Shown here: positions 1 to 6,540 of the stretch, piece by piece | Layout: each line of letters opens with the position of its first letter | How positions within the stretch are numbered: position 1 is the stretch's first letter | Source: Thermoleophilia bacterium | GTDB taxonomy: Bacteria; Actinomycetota; Thermoleophilia; RBG-16-64-13 | Assembly: GCA_016929985.1 (NCBI GenBank) | Contig: JAFGIH010000618.1 | Coordinates: forward strand, 1 to 7,017 | Direction of reading: 5' to 3' | DNA: 7,017 nucleotides | Translations under genes and position numbers: made by a program | The notes under the pieces: model-generated | What the model saw: the letters and a program-made list of their open reading frames with translations, nothing else | Database searches by the model: none | Told to the model about the DNA's origin: nothing

Positions 1-1220
1 ACCTCGAGCTCGCCGGCCTCGATCTTGGAGATATCCAATACGTCATTGATGAGGTCCAGCAGATGCCTAGCGCTCGTTCGCACCATGCCGATCTGCTTGT
101 CCTGCTCGGCGTTCAGGGGGCCAGCGAGACCTTGTTGCAGGATCCCGCTGAAGCCGATGATGGAGTTGAGCGGAGTGCGGAGCTCGTGTGACATGGTGGC
201 CAGAAAGGCCGACTTGACCCTGTCCGCGGCTTCCGCCCGCTCTTTGGCGGCGGCCAGCTCGGCCGTGCGCTCCACCACCCGCTCTTCCATCTCCAGGTTG
301 GCCTCCCGGAGTTCGCGCGTGCGCACGCTTACCCGGTGCCGCAGCAGGAAGACCCAGAGCACGCTGGTGAGGAGCGCGATGCCCAGCACCAGGCTGAGGA
401 TCTTCGCCCAGGCCGGGAACTCGAAGTCGACCTTTTTGGCGGTCCATTTCTCGAGGGAGTCGTAGTATGTGGACCCTGTGTCTTGCTTCAGATCTTGGAG
501 GCGGCGGTCGATAGCGCCCAGCAGATCTCGGGGATCGCCCAGAGAGGCTGCGAAGAACAGGTCTGAGGGTGCGAACACGATGCCGGTATCCTGCAGCTTC
601 ATATCGCCGGCATGCGCCGGACCGTAGAAGCGGTTGGTGACCACGGCCTCGGCCTCTCCGCTCGCCACCATCTCGAGCGCCGTCTCGTAATCGGGCGCGG
701 AGAGGAGGGTGGCGTCGATGCCGAAACCGCTCGCCAGTTGCTTGAAGCTCTGCTGTTGGATGGAACCCTCGAGAAACACGATCCGCCTGCCGTTCAGGGC
801 GATCAGAGACCCGATGCCGCTGTCGGCCTGGGCGTATACCTGCGACCACGACGACAACACCGATACCTCGTGGAAGGCGTACATCCGGGCCCGGTCTGAG
901 GAATGCGCCACATCGGGCAGAAGGTCGATCTCGCCTGTGCCAAGGCGCGTCAGGCCCTCGACGAAGGTTCCCGGCACATACCGCAGAGCCCAACCTTCGT
1001 CGGCTGCGATGCTGGTGATGACGTCGATGAAGATGCCCGCGGGTTCGCCGGACTCGGAGGTGAAGACCTTCGGCGCGTTCTCATATACGCCGACGGTCAC
1101 TACCTTGGAAGCGGAGTCGGGCCGGGCGTTGACGGGACCGGCCCCCATGGCGGCGACGAGCAGCAAGAAGACGGCCAGAAACAGGCAATACCGACCTGGA
1201 CCGCCCGCACGCATCAGCAC
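1..1220 (-). CDS. Sensor histidine kinase with periplasmic solute-binding (SBP_bac_3-like) domain, partial (C-terminus beyond left edge)
   Basis: Probable inner-membrane sensor kinase that detects a small extracellular solute and autophosphorylates on a histidine. About 406 codons are visible, open at the left edge. Reading down the minus strand: a signal peptide (hydrophobic run CLFLAVFLLLVAAMGA); a periplasmic solute-binding domain of ~225 residues beginning VVTVGVYENAPKVF and containing a D-LLPDVAHS-RA stretch typical of the SBP_bac_3 family; a transmembrane helix (about residues 270-292, AWAKILSLVLGIALL); a charged coiled-coil linker rich in R/E/A; and the HisKA dimerisation domain with H-box FLATMSHELRTPLNS, phospho-acceptor His345 (codon at 186-188). 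It then continues with LLDLINDVLDISKIEAGELE to the edge. The HATPase domain, and any receiver domain, are outside the window. Start choice: a GGGGGTGA Shine-Dalgarno at 1232-1225 sits at good distance from GTG 1220; ATG 1214 is the alternative. An in-frame stop at 1274-1272 bounds the frame upstream. The gene is divergent from pyrC. The ligand cannot be read from the sequence. Confidence 0.9.
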   Translation of the reverse strand, partial: MLMRAGGPGRYCLFLAVFLLLVAAMGAGPVNARPDSASKVVTVGVYENAPKVFTSESGEPAGIFIDVITSIAADEGWALRYVPGTFVEGLTRLGTGEIDLLPDVAHSSDRARMYAFHEVSVLSSWSQVYAQADSGIGSLIALNGRRIVFLEGSIQQQSFKQLASGFGIDATLLSAPDYETALEMVASGEAEAVVTNRFYGPAHAGDMKLQDTGIVFAPSDLFFAASLGDPRDLLGAIDRRLQDLKQDTGSTYYDSLEKWTAKKVDFEFPAWAKILSLVLGIALLTSVLWVFLLRHRVSVRTRELREANLEMEERVVERTAELAAAKERAEAADRVKSAFLATMSHELRTPLNSIIGFSGILQQGLAGPLNAEQDKQIGMVRTSARHLLDLINDVLDISKIEAGELE

Positions 1221-1265
1221 TGCTTCACCCCCCGCAGGTCCTCGTGCGCAGATGCAACATGGCGA

Positions 1266-1271
1266 ACTATA
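1266..1271 (-). promoter_or_regulatory. Possible -10 element for the sensor kinase gene
   Basis: On the minus strand this reads TATAGT, a good match to a sigma-70 type -10 hexamer, about 46 nt upstream of the preferred GTG start. The expected -35 position (about 1289-1294) reads CCCGAA, which is not a convincing match. The call therefore rests on the -10 alone and is weak. Confidence 0.2.
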
Positions 1272-1332
1272 TCACCCGAGTATGGCCTTTCGGGGTCGGC
1301 TCCGTGCTGGTCCGGTCCGCCATCCTTGGCGT

Positions 1333-1344
1333 CGGGGAACCCCG
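1333..1344. repeat. Short perfect inverted repeat in the divergent intergenic region
   Basis: CGGGG-AA-CCCCG is a perfect 5-bp inverted repeat with a 2-bp spacer. It lies in the 204-bp gap between the divergent sensor kinase and pyrC genes, just upstream of the candidate pyrC promoter. It could be part of a regulator binding site, but in GC-rich DNA such a short palindrome can arise by chance. It is not followed by a T-run, so it does not look like a terminator. Confidence 0.3.
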
Positions 1345-1350
1345 CCGAAC

Positions 1351-1379
1351 TAGACCACCCTGTCCATTAGCGATACCAT
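1351..1379 (+). promoter_or_regulatory. Candidate promoter for the pyrC-carA cluster
   Basis: TAGACC (1351-1356) and TACCAT (1374-1379) each match four of six positions of the sigma-70 consensus -35 and -10 hexamers and are separated by exactly 17 nt. Transcription would begin near 1386, leaving a leader of about 38 nt before the pyrC start. That leader is too short for an obvious PyrR-type attenuator, and no clear terminator/antiterminator pair is visible. The assignment rests on spacing and modest consensus only. Confidence 0.25.
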
Positions 1380-1424
1380 AAGACGACCTTTAAACGAGTC
1401 CCGTGAGACCGAAAGGAATGTTGG

Positions 1425-2840
1425 ATGGACACCAGTCCGCGTCCTCCTATGCCCAGGCTGGCCTGCCGGGCTCTTCCCCCCGAACGTTTCGTTCTCTCCG
1501 GCGTACGGTTGTTCGACCTCCAGCACGGGGTGGACCAAGAGGGCGACCTGCTGGTGGAAGGCGGCACGATCTCCGCTCTCGGCGAAGGGGTGGAGAGGCC
1601 CGCGGGCGTGGAGGTGCTCGAAGATCTGTCCGGGTGCTGGGTGTTCCCCGGCTTCGTCGATCCGCATACCCATCTGCGCACCCCCGGCTACGAATACAAG
1701 GAAGACCTGGCCTCAGGCTCGCGGGCGGCTGCAGCCGGGGGATTCGTCGTCGTGGTGGCTATGGCCAACACCGACCCGGTGGTCGATTCCGGACCCGTGG
1801 CGGCCTGGGTCTTGGACCAAGCGTCCAGAGAGGCGGTCATCCGCATCGGCCAGGTGGGGGCGGTAAGCAAGGCCCTCAAGGGTGAGGAGTTGGCCGAGAT
1901 GCGCGAACTGGCCGACGCCGGAGTGGCGGCCTTCTCCGACGACGGCGAACCCCTGTCCGACGCAGATCTTCTGCTGCACGCGCTACGCTACGCGCGCGGG
2001 ACAGGACGCCCCCTGCTGCTGCACCTCGAGAACAAGAGCCTCTCCGCGGACGGAGTCATGCACGAGGGCAAGTGGAGCGCCCGTTTGGGGCTGCGGGGCA
2101 TCCCCGTGGCCTGTGAGTCGGGACCCCTGGCCCGCGATCTGGAGATCGTCCGCTACGTCGACGCCGAGGAGAAGCGGTTGGAGGCGGCACGGGGCAACGC
2201 GGAGCCCGCCGTGTCTCGCTCGGTGCCGCTCGTGCACTTCCAGCATCTGAGCGCCGCCGACAGCCTCGTCTTGGCGCGCCGGGCGAAGGGGGAGGGGTTG
2301 CCGGTCACGTTTGAGGCTACTCCTCATCACCTGCTGCTCACCGACGAGCGTGTCGCCGGCTTCGATCAGAACCTCAGGGTGAATCCGCCCCTCCGCTCCA
2401 CGAGCGATCGGGAGGCGCTGGTGGCGGCCCTCGTCGACGGGACGATCGATTGTGTGGGTACCGACCATGCGCCGCACGCCCCGCAGGAGAAGGAGGTGCC
2501 CATAGAGGACGCCCTGTGCGGCACCACCGGTCTCGAGACGGCCTTCGCCGCCCTCTACACCGGCCTGGTTCTGACCGGCGCCGTTTCGCTGGCTCGGTTG
2601 GTGGAGGCCATGTCCGGGGGGCCCTGCCGGGTGCTGGGCCTTTCCGAACCGCGTTTGGCTGTGGGGGCGACCGCCGACTTCTGCGTGGTCGACCTTTCCG
2701 AGGCCTGGGAGGTCACGCCCGCGACGCTGCGGGGCAAGAGCCGCAATTGCGCCTTCCTCGGCGAGAAGCTGGTCGGACGGGTGCGGCTCACGGTGGTAGA
2801 TGGGGCGCGCCGCTTCACGCGCGCCCGGGGAGAGGTCTGA
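1425..2840 (+). CDS. pyrC: Dihydroorotase, class I (PyrC)
   Basis: Cytosolic zinc amidohydrolase that reversibly cyclises N-carbamoyl-L-aspartate to (S)-dihydroorotate, the third step of de novo pyrimidine synthesis. The 471-residue protein carries the full class I motif set: [10 protein letters not shown] (metal ligands His81 and His83, substrate-binding Arg85), SDDG (171-174; metal-bridging Asp region), a ligand His at 200 in LLHLEN, His274 in [15 protein letters not shown] (298-305), NLRVNPPLR (317-324) and [13 protein letters not shown] (345-357, catalytic Asp347). The last block is diagnostic for the pyrC/DHOase branch over hydantoinases or allantoinases. Odd points are HLEN where most relatives have HCED, and an N-terminal extension of about 20 residues before the usual first strand. 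The ATG at 1425 is preferred because AAGGA (1413-1417) lies 7 nt upstream; Met9 (1449) is an alternative. It is the first gene of the plus-strand cluster, and its stop overlaps the carA start. Confidence 0.95.
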   Translation: MDTSPRPPMPRLACRALPPERFVLSGVRLFDLQHGVDQEGDLLVEGGTISALGEGVERPAGVEVLEDLSGCWVFPGFVDPHTHLRTPGYEYKEDLASGSRAAAAGGFVVVVAMANTDPVVDSGPVAAWVLDQASREAVIRIGQVGAVSKALKGEELAEMRELADAGVAAFSDDGEPLSDADLLLHALRYARGTGRPLLLHLENKSLSADGVMHEGKWSARLGLRGIPVACESGPLARDLEIVRYVDAEEKRLEAARGNAEPAVSRSVPLVHFQHLSAADSLVLARRAKGEGLPVTFEATPHHLLLTDERVAGFDQNLRVNPPLRSTSDREALVAALVDGTIDCVGTDHAPHAPQEKEVPIEDALCGTTGLETAFAALYTGLVLTGAVSLARLVEAMSGGPCRVLGLSEPRLAVGATADFCVVDLSEAWEVTPATLRGKSRNCAFLGEKLVGRVRLTVVDGARRFTRARGEV

Positions 2841-4063
2841 TGTACCGGGGCGACGTGCCCGGCTATGTGGCGCTGCGAGACGGTACGGTGTTCTCTGGCT
2901 TCGGTTTCGGGTGCGAGGGCCGGGTGCTGGGCGAGGTGGTCTTCAACACGGGCATGAGCGGCTACCAGGAGATCGTCACCGACCCCTCCTACCACGGGCA
3001 GATGGTGACGTTCACCTACCCGATGATCGGCAATTATGGAGCGTCCGAGCATCTTCTCGAGTCAGACCACGTCCACTCCCGCGCCATCATCGTGCGCGAA
3101 GCCAAGAACACGGCGTGGAACGGCACCTGCCCGGAGGGGTGGATCGACTGGCTGGCGGCCCGCGGCATCGTGGGGGTGGGCGGCATCGACACCCGTGCGC
3201 TTACGAGGCGCATCCGCGAGCACGGGGCCATGCCCGCCTGCGTGGCGGCAGGCCCGGACCTCAGGGTGGACGAGTTGTTGGCTGCCGCGCAGGCCTTCCC
3301 CGACATGGCAGGGCAGGACCTGGCGAGTGCGGTCACCTGCAACGCGCCCTACGAGTGGGCGCAGGAGCGCACGGCTACGGGCCGGGAGAGCATCTTCCAC
3401 GTGGTGGCCTACGACTACGGCATCAAGCGGAGCATCCTCCGCAATCTGAATGCGGCAGGCTGCCGGGTGACCGTGGTCCCGGCTCACTGGACCGCCGAGC
3501 AGACCCTGGCCCTGGAGCCCGACGGCGTGTTCCTCTCCAACGGGCCCGGCGATCCGGCGGCCGTAGGGTACGCGGTAGACACAATAAGAGAGTTGCTGGG
3601 CCGGGTGCCCGTGTTCGGCATCTGTCTCGGGCATCAGCTCCTGGCGTTGGCCATCGGGCTCTCGACCTACAAGCTCAAGTTCGGGCATCGCGGGGCCAAC
3701 CATCCGGTTAGAGACTATCTGACCGGCCGGGTGGAGATCACCAGCCAGAACCACGGTTTCGCCGTAGAACCGCCGGCGGTGGTGCGGGAGGCGCTGGCGC
3801 GGGGCTCTGTGGTGGGCGAGGGTGGGGTCGCGGGGCTGGATGCGGGCGATATGCTGCTGGATACGCAGTACGGTCGCGCGCAGATCACTCATCTCAATCT
3901 GAACGATGGCACGGTCGAAGGATTGAGGTTGCTCGAGCTGCCCGTGTACTCGGTGCAATACCATCCCGAGGCAGGTCCCGGGCCACATGACAGCCAATAT
4001 CTATTCACGCGCTTCGTCGAGGCGATGTGCAAGAACGCCGGTATGCAGTCTGGCGTCCGGTAG
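2840..4063 (+). CDS. carA: Carbamoyl-phosphate synthase small subunit (glutamine amidotransferase, CarA/PyrAA)
   Basis: Hydrolyses glutamine and channels ammonia to the large subunit CarB, which makes carbamoyl phosphate for pyrimidine and arginine synthesis. The 407-residue protein has the CPSase small-chain N-terminal domain ([20 protein letters not shown] at about 35-54, TYPMIGNYG at 59-67, [13 protein letters not shown]) followed by a class I GATase domain: [18 protein letters not shown], nucleophile elbow [13 protein letters not shown] with Cys262, the [11 protein letters not shown] and SQNHGFAV blocks, and YHPEAGPGP giving His375 and Glu377 of the catalytic triad. All catalytic residues are intact. 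The ATG overlaps the pyrC stop (TGATG), with GGGGAGAGG (2827-2835) as ribosome binding site, indicating translational coupling. The reading frame is open far upstream of this ATG, but that part is merely out-of-frame pyrC sequence. carB does not follow in the window. Confidence 0.96.
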   Translation: MYRGDVPGYVALRDGTVFSGFGFGCEGRVLGEVVFNTGMSGYQEIVTDPSYHGQMVTFTYPMIGNYGASEHLLESDHVHSRAIIVREAKNTAWNGTCPEGWIDWLAARGIVGVGGIDTRALTRRIREHGAMPACVAAGPDLRVDELLAAAQAFPDMAGQDLASAVTCNAPYEWAQERTATGRESIFHVVAYDYGIKRSILRNLNAAGCRVTVVPAHWTAEQTLALEPDGVFLSNGPGDPAAVGYAVDTIRELLGRVPVFGICLGHQLLALAIGLSTYKLKFGHRGANHPVRDYLTGRVEITSQNHGFAVEPPAVVREALARGSVVGEGGVAGLDAGDMLLDTQYGRAQITHLNLNDGTVEGLRLLELPVYSVQYHPEAGPGPHDSQYLFTRFVEAMCKNAGMQSGVR

Positions 4064-4072
4064 GAGGAGGCG

Positions 4073-4399
4073 ATGGATTTGCCGGCAGAGCCTTTAGGAA
4101 ATCCGCAAGGCGGCGGTCCGCAGCGCGGCGGCAACGGCCACAAGAAGCCCGAACTGAAGCTGCGCATGTCCGAGCAGGTGGGGGCGGGCGTATACGCCAA
4201 CAGCATGTTGGTGAGCCACTCCCCGAGCGAATTCATCCTCGACTTCGCACTGGTCACAGGGGGATCCGGCCAGGTGGTGGCTCGAGTCATAACCAATCCT
4301 TCTCATATGAAGAGGGTAGTGGCGGCCCTGGAAGACAACATCCGCAAGTATGAGGCCCAGTTCGGGCCCATCAAGCCGCCGGCGGCCGAAGAGCATTAG
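4073..4399 (+). CDS. DUF3467-family small protein
   Basis: A 108-residue protein of unknown function. The N-terminal 27 residues are Gly/Pro/Gln/Asn-rich and probably disordered. The core (about 28-98) matches my recollection of the DUF3467 family: GVYANSMLVSHSPSEFILDF (39-58), a beta strand with ARVITNPSHMKRVVAALEDN (70-89), then IRKYEAQFGPI. No signal peptide, membrane segment or cysteine is present, so a cytosolic location is likely. The start is well fixed by GGAGGAGG (4063-4070), which overlaps the carA stop codon and lies just before the ATG; only 9 nt separate the two genes. The peroxiredoxin gene follows after 13 nt. The family assignment is from motif memory; the molecular role is not known. 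Confidence 0.82.
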   Translation: MDLPAEPLGNPQGGGPQRGGNGHKKPELKLRMSEQVGAGVYANSMLVSHSPSEFILDFALVTGGSGQVVARVITNPSHMKRVVAALEDNIRKYEAQFGPIKPPAAEEH

Positions 4400-4412
4400 A
4401 GGAGGCACAGCG

Positions 4413-4877
4413 ATGCTGGCAGTAGGCGACAAGGCGCCGCTCTTCGTGGCGCCGGGCACAGATGGCGAGACCTCCCTCGCGGCTCTGCTCGAGAGAGGGC
4501 CGGTGGTGCTCTACTTCTTCCCGAAAGCCATGACGCCTGGCTGAACCGCCGAAGCGGTTGAGTTCAACCAACTGCTGCCGGAGTTCGAGACGTTGGGTGT
4601 GACCGTGGTGGGCTGCTCGGTAGACCCTGTGGCCAAGCTCCAGAAGTTCCGCGAGAAGCATGAATTGAAGTTCCACTTCGCGAGCGACGTCGACCGGGCT
4701 ATCGGGGCTGCCTATGGCACGCTCAAAGGAGATCTCACCACCTCTCACGAACGAGATACCGTGATGATTAGCGTTGGGGGAGATATTTTGTTAGCCTATC
4801 AACGGGTGGACGCCCGAGGACATGCGGGCACTGTGTTGACCGACGCGAGGAGACTGCGTGACGAGGTGCGGATGTAA
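4413..4877 (+). CDS. bcp: Selenocysteine-containing peroxiredoxin, Bcp/PrxQ type (TGA 4542-4544 read as Sec)
   Basis: Predicted thiol/selenol peroxidase that reduces hydroperoxides, acting in the cytosol (no signal peptide). Read through the in-frame TGA it is 154 residues, the normal length for Bcp. The segment FFPKAMTPG-(TGA)-TAEAVEF aligns with the Bcp active site P-x3-T-x2-C: Pro37, Thr41 and Sec44 at the peroxidatic position. The domain continues without break after the TGA: GCSVDP (67-72), KFREKHELKFHFASD (78-92), GAAYGTLKG, conserved Arg114 in HERDTVMI, and the GHAGTVL end motif (136-142). The resolving Cys five residues after the peroxidatic residue in E. coli Bcp is Val49 here; Cys68 is the only cysteine. 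Start: ATG 4413, with GAGGAGG (4399-4405) 7 nt upstream. A SECIS-like hairpin follows the TGA. The alternative is an inactivated gene or a base error (TGC or TGT to TGA). Sec-containing peroxiredoxins are a known class (PrxU of Eubacterium acidaminophilum). Confidence 0.88.
4542..4544 (+). other. In-frame TGA recoded as selenocysteine (Sec44)
   Basis: The TGA falls exactly at the peroxidatic cysteine codon of the Bcp motif TPGC-T. Both flanks keep the peroxiredoxin sequence in the same frame, with no second stop until TAA 4875-4877. A random nonsense mutation would be unlikely to land on the one codon where selenocysteine is chemically expected. Confidence 0.85.
4545..4576 (+). promoter_or_regulatory. 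Candidate bacterial SECIS element
   Basis: Within the coding sequence directly after the TGA, GGTTG (4556-4560) pairs perfectly with CAACC (4565-4569), closing an AGTT loop (4561-4564); A-T at the loop ends could pair too, leaving GT at the apex. An outer AGC (4553-4555) can pair with GCT (4574-4576) across a one-sided bulge. The loop begins 16 nt after the TGA and has G at its second position. This agrees with the bacterial SECIS description: a small apical loop 16-37 nt from UGA, with G in its first two bases, recognised by SelB. A competing hairpin, AACCGC (4544-4549) with GCGGTT (4554-4559), uses part of the same sequence. Confidence 0.65.
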
Positions 4878-6540
4878 GATAGAGCGGCTATCCAGGCGGA
4901 ACTGTGCGTGGGCACGCCGCCTTGGTTTGTTGATGGCGGTCGTATCGTTCTTGTGCTTGCTGGGTCTGGCTCCCTATTCTGCGCCTGACCAGGTGGTGGC
5001 CAAGGCCGATGTCCCCCTGGATGTCGACAGTTATGACACCATCAAGTCAGATACCCCCGGCCCCGAGAGCGCAGGGCCCGGCACCACCGAGGCTAAGACC
5101 GGCGAGCCCGGCACCACAGGGCCGGAGGGAACCGAGCCCGATGCTGACGCCGGTGCCGGTGACGACGGTGATGCAGCCGATGCTCTGCCGACGGTGGATG
5201 TGGACGTCGTCGTCTATGCCACCCAGACGTCGGGGCTGGCAGCTGTGCGCGAGCTGGCCCTCGGCGCTCCCCACCTGCGGGTAGCCCTGATCTCGTGTGG
5301 CAACCTCTTGGAGACCCCACTGACGCAGGGGTTGAGCGTAGAGGACGCCCGCAACATCGACACCATCAGCGGCGGCTTCTACGACGAGTGGCGTGAGGGG
5401 GTCATCCGCTCCTACGCGTTGATGGGCCGCAAGGCCTTTTCCAGCAGCGGCCGCTTCGTCTACGAGCCGGAGGTGGCGGCCACCGTCCTGTGGAAGTACG
5501 TGACGGGTGACAACGCGCCCAATGCCCAGTTCTATTCGGCGAAGTTGCTGGCAGCCGGCGACGAGGCAGAGAAGCGGTACGTGGATATCCAGGTGGAGGG
5601 CACCGGCCCCCTCCGGCTGAACACCAAGTACTTCATCGACGCGAGTGTCGAGGGAGATTTGGCTCGCATGCTGGGGGCGGACTATCGCATCGGCCGTGAT
5701 GAGGTCGTGTACAACGACGTGGCTGGGAACAGGCCCACCTACCCGAATCTGGTGAACGGCTATAGCACCGCTCCTCAAAGGTTCTCCGCGCTGCTGACTC
5801 TGAAAGTCTATGCATCGGGCACCGCCCCGCGCGTGGCTGGGATGGTGCATCCCAACTACAACCCCGACTCGTATGCGGGTATGACGTTCGCTTCGAAGCA
5901 TGTGGCCGCGTTCAACAGCAGCTGGAGCATGAGGATCGCCACGCTTCCCAACGGCAAGCGCGAGCTCAACGAGACCTGGAGCGACTGGCCGGACATCGGT
6001 CTGGCTTTCCAGTGGGTTTTCGAGCCCGACAAGCGTGGGGAGATCCGCAAGCGCGTGCTGGAATGGTCTATCAACCGGGTGCGCTACCTGCAGGAGCACG
6101 GCTATCCGCGCGTGGGCATCGCCTCGATCCCGCAGAAGCTGTACGTGCGCGAGGGTCCCCGCGTCGTGGGTTTGGACACCTATACGGTCGATGATCTCCG
6201 CAACGGGTTTCTCCGTGACCCGGTGGCCATCGGCTGCTACTGTGAGTACGACCGGCACGATGCCTTCGCCCCGAACCATATCGAGACGACCCGCTGTGTC
6301 TACATGCCCATGCAGGCCCTCATGGCTGCCGACCATCCGGCGCTGCTCGTCTCCACAGCTGTGTCTACCGATTGCGCCACCTACAGCTCGGCTGTGCGCA
6401 TGGAGCACACCCGGGCCAACATGGGCGCGGCCGCGGCGATGATCCTCATCGCGGCCGACCTGCAAGGGGTCGAGCCGACCGAGGTCTCCTACGAGACCGT
6501 ACGGACGCTTCTCTTGACCCGGGGATACCAGGTCAACTGA
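4858..6540 (+). CDS. Exported FAD-dependent oxidoreductase-like protein (FAD_oxidored, PF12831-like)
   Basis: A 560-residue protein, probably secreted or membrane-anchored. A basic N-region (KIERLSRR...WARR) precedes a hydrophobic helix (about 22-40) with a possible signal peptidase I site after PYSA (42). Residues 43-112 form a low-complexity Pro/Gly/Thr/Glu/Asp linker. The catalytic-type domain starts at VDVVVYATQTSGLAAV (115-130) and continues with SVEDARNIDTISGGFYDEW, FIDASVEGDLARMLGADYRIGRDE, PQKLYVREGPRVVGLDTYT, AIGCYCEYDRHDAF and a C-terminal STDCATYSSAVRMEH block, all recognisable from the FAD_oxidored family. The cofactor motifs are degenerate: the first Gly of the dinucleotide loop is Ala121, and Ser146 stands where an acidic residue usually binds the ribose. 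FAD binding is therefore uncertain and the substrate unknown. The GTG start at 4858, with AGGAGA (4848-4853) upstream, overlaps the peroxiredoxin end by 20 nt, suggesting co-translation. Confidence 0.82.
   Translation: MTRCGCKIERLSRRNCAWARRLGLLMAVVSFLCLLGLAPYSAPDQVVAKADVPLDVDSYDTIKSDTPGPESAGPGTTEAKTGEPGTTGPEGTEPDADAGAGDDGDAADALPTVDVDVVVYATQTSGLAAVRELALGAPHLRVALISCGNLLETPLTQGLSVEDARNIDTISGGFYDEWREGVIRSYALMGRKAFSSSGRFVYEPEVAATVLWKYVTGDNAPNAQFYSAKLLAAGDEAEKRYVDIQVEGTGPLRLNTKYFIDASVEGDLARMLGADYRIGRDEVVYNDVAGNRPTYPNLVNGYSTAPQRFSALLTLKVYASGTAPRVAGMVHPNYNPDSYAGMTFASKHVAAFNSSWSMRIATLPNGKRELNETWSDWPDIGLAFQWVFEPDKRGEIRKRVLEWSINRVRYLQEHGYPRVGIASIPQKLYVREGPRVVGLDTYTVDDLRNGFLRDPVAIGCYCEYDRHDAFAPNHIETTRCVYMPMQALMAADHPALLVSTAVSTDCATYSSAVRMEHTRANMGAAAAMILIAADLQGVEPTEVSYETVRTLLLTRGYQVN

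Noticed and set aside
67..993. Long minus-strand open frame of 308 codons
   Set aside because: It is an out-of-frame shadow of the sensor kinase. Its translation is Arg/Gly/Pro-rich with no domain, while the neighbouring frame gives signal peptide, SBP domain, membrane helix and H-box.
1386..1424. PyrR-type attenuator or riboswitch in the pyrC leader
   Set aside because: The leader implied by the candidate promoter is only about 38 nt and shows no stable terminator/antiterminator pair and no T-run.
2450..2839. Possible 130-residue N-terminal extension of CarA
   Set aside because: The stretch is pyrC read in another frame, is Arg/Gly-rich, and CarA homology begins at the ATG at 2840, which has its own ribosome binding site.
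4413..4544. Pseudogene by nonsense mutation in the peroxiredoxin
   Set aside because: The only stop is at the exact catalytic Cys position, with the rest of the domain intact, a strong ribosome binding site and a SECIS-like hairpin at the right distance. A base error remains possible but is less likely.
4593..4877. Separate small gene starting at ATG/GTG 4593
   Set aside because: It is the downstream half of the peroxiredoxin. It lacks the active-site strand, has no good Shine-Dalgarno site, and the frame is continuous with 4413 through the TGA.
5047..6465. Long minus-strand open frame of 472 codons opposite the oxidoreductase
   Set aside because: Antisense shadow typical of high-GC DNA. 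It has no recognisable domain, whereas the plus strand encodes an alignable FAD_oxidored-like protein.
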